Positions 63,202 to 64,000 of a stretch of 64,000 bases of DNA are shown piece after piece; the stretch's first letter is position 1; each line of letters opens with the position of its first letter. A model generated the notes under the pieces. The model searched no databases. It was not told the origin of the DNA and worked only from the letters and a program-made list of their open reading frames with translations. Origin of the DNA: Corynebacterium occultum (GTDB taxonomy: Bacteria > Actinomycetota > Actinomycetes > Mycobacteriales > Mycobacteriaceae); NCBI RefSeq assembly GCF_009734425.1, contig NZ_CP046455.1:992001-1056000 (forward strand), written 5' to 3'. A program made the position numbers and the translations under genes.

Positions 63202-63262
63202 TCCCTGAACTGCTGTTTTACTTGGCCTGACAGGGCAGGGGAGACCTTATAGGGTGAGGGGC

Positions 63263-63808
63263 ATGCCCTCCCAGAGTTCTCCCCTTACCCGCCGTCGTGT
63301 CCCACTCATCGCCGGTGGGGCCTTCCTGGCCGCGCTCGGGGTCATGGCCGCAGTCACCCTGATGCCGGCTGAGGAGAAGGCCCCCACGGAGTTGGCAGCA
63401 CCCTCCCCGGTGCAGGAGGAGGTCGTAGTCGAGGAGGTCGTTGCGGGGCCCTTCGACTACGGGGAGTGCCCGCCCGCTGCCCGGGCCTGCGTGGATCTGG
63501 CTGGGGAGCGTGCCTGGCTGCAGGAAAATGGTGAAGTCACCTATGGGGCGGTCCCCATCGGTCAGGGTGGTCCGGGTTATGAGACCCCACGGTCTTCCTT
63601 CCACGTCAGCCGCAAGGTCGTCCATGATGTCTCCTATGCCTTCGACATGGCACCGATGCCCTATGCCGTGTACTTCACCAGTGTGGGCCACGCCTTCCAT
63701 GAGGGCGATCCGGAAGGTGATTCCCATGGTTGTGTGCGCCTGGCACCGGGGGATGCCGAGGTCTACTTCAATCAGCTGCAGGTCGGCGATCTGATCCACA
63801 TTTACTGA
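63263..63808 (+). CDS. L,D-transpeptidase (YkuD domain)
   Basis: A 181-residue exported or membrane-anchored protein. An N-terminal hydrophobic segment (about 14-34) is followed by a Glu/Val-rich linker and a YkuD catalytic domain ending SHGCVRLAPGDAEVYFNQL (Cys157, His155). These enzymes form 3-3 crosslinks or attach proteins to peptidoglycan. The ATG at 63263 follows a TATAGG box; GTG 63254 is too close to it. A terminator follows. Confidence 0.92.
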   Translation: MPSQSSPLTRRRVPLIAGGAFLAALGVMAAVTLMPAEEKAPTELAAPSPVQEEVVVEEVVAGPFDYGECPPAARACVDLAGERAWLQENGEVTYGAVPIGQGGPGYETPRSSFHVSRKVVHDVSYAFDMAPMPYAVYFTSVGHAFHEGDPEGDSHGCVRLAPGDAEVYFNQLQVGDLIHIY

Positions 63809-63825
63809 GGTCGATGCGGAACCAC

Positions 63826-63858
63826 AAAGGACCTTCCCAACGGGGAAGGTCCTTTTTT
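63826..63858 (+). terminator. Intrinsic terminator after the L,D-transpeptidase gene
   Basis: 13-bp stem (63826-63838 with 63843-63855), a 4-base loop and a T run afterwards. It may also serve the converging transporter gene. Confidence 0.9.
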
Positions 63859-63877
63859 CTGCAGCCAGGCTGCGGGG

Positions 63878-64000
63878 TCAGACCGCCGGAATGTTCTCGG
63901 CGGCCAGGGGGGACTTCCGGTCCAGGATCTTCGGTGCGGACTCCCTGAGGAAGAGCGCGAAGAAGGTGGCAACGAGCGCTCCCCCGGAGGAGATGAACAG
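63878..64000 (-). CDS. MFS-type transporter, C-terminal fragment cut by the window edge
   Basis: The minus-strand frame runs from the right window edge to a TGA at 63878: LFISSGGALVATFFALFLRESAPKILDRK and then a short hydrophilic tail. A last membrane helix followed by xRESAPxx is typical of the metabolite:H+ symporter and other MFS families. Only 40 residues are visible, so the assignment is tentative. Confidence 0.5.
   Translation of the reverse strand: MFISSGGALVATFFALFLRESAPKILDRKSPLAAENIPAV

Overview
The window is high-GC actinobacterial chromosome, most likely from a Corynebacterium species. Three things point there: (1) the order fum - glpX - DUF4245 - xseB/xseA - ispH - DUF6542 - AI-2E-type permease - ychF follows the Mycobacterium tuberculosis Rv1098c-Rv1112 neighbourhood; (2) a complete ndnR-nadA-nadC-nadS operon, the NAD de novo operon described in Corynebacterium glutamicum; (3) many genes begin 6-9 bases after a TANNNT -10 box, the leaderless arrangement common in this group.

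Layout. 0-13.26 kb is conserved housekeeping DNA: fumarase, class II fructose-bisphosphatase, lactate-permease-like transporter, exonuclease VII, IspH, RmuC, AI-2E-family permease and YchF. 13.26-26.5 kb is accessory DNA directly downstream of ychF. It holds a HigBA toxin-antitoxin pair, a broken NUDIX gene, YtoQ, DUF488 and luciferase-like oxidoreductase genes, a 2H phosphoesterase, an orphan PLP decarboxylase, a SulP transporter, a flavodoxin, a three-gene reductase/flavin-reductase/tocopherol-cyclase-like operon and an EEP phosphatase. Degenerate copies of the ychF 3' end recur at 15.75, 17.58 and 26.47 kb, so this looks like an integration hotspot with several successive insertions and no surviving integrase. 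26.6-40.9 kb is mixed: FAD/Rieske oxidoreductase, WhiB, PhoU, a MoxR-type AAA ATPase with a VWA partner, a histidine phosphatase/SCO1664 pair, a PEP-mutase-family enzyme and two secreted proteins with similar Ser/Gly linkers.

40.9-48.8 kb is a catabolic cluster. Seven minus-strand genes encode a full meta-cleavage route: two-component flavin monooxygenase, type I extradiol dioxygenase, C-C hydrolase, hydratase, aldolase and acylating acetaldehyde dehydrogenase. A divergent TetR-family regulator lies next to them. The intergenic region carries five CTAG cores spaced exactly 14 bp apart, a probable operator array. The substrate is not evident; an alkyl- or aryl-substituted phenol is the logical class. 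A Zn alcohol dehydrogenase follows.

50.1-64 kb holds YjdM, the NAD biosynthesis operon with its NUDIX-type repressor and a candidate operator, an ABC-F protein, a DMT transporter, two patches of gene decay (57.3-57.9 and 59.2-60.4 kb), two metallo-beta-lactamase-fold hydrolases, a CocE/NonD hydrolase, an L,D-transpeptidase and the 3' end of a transporter gene cut by the window edge. I saw no rRNA, tRNA, CRISPR array or intact insertion sequence.
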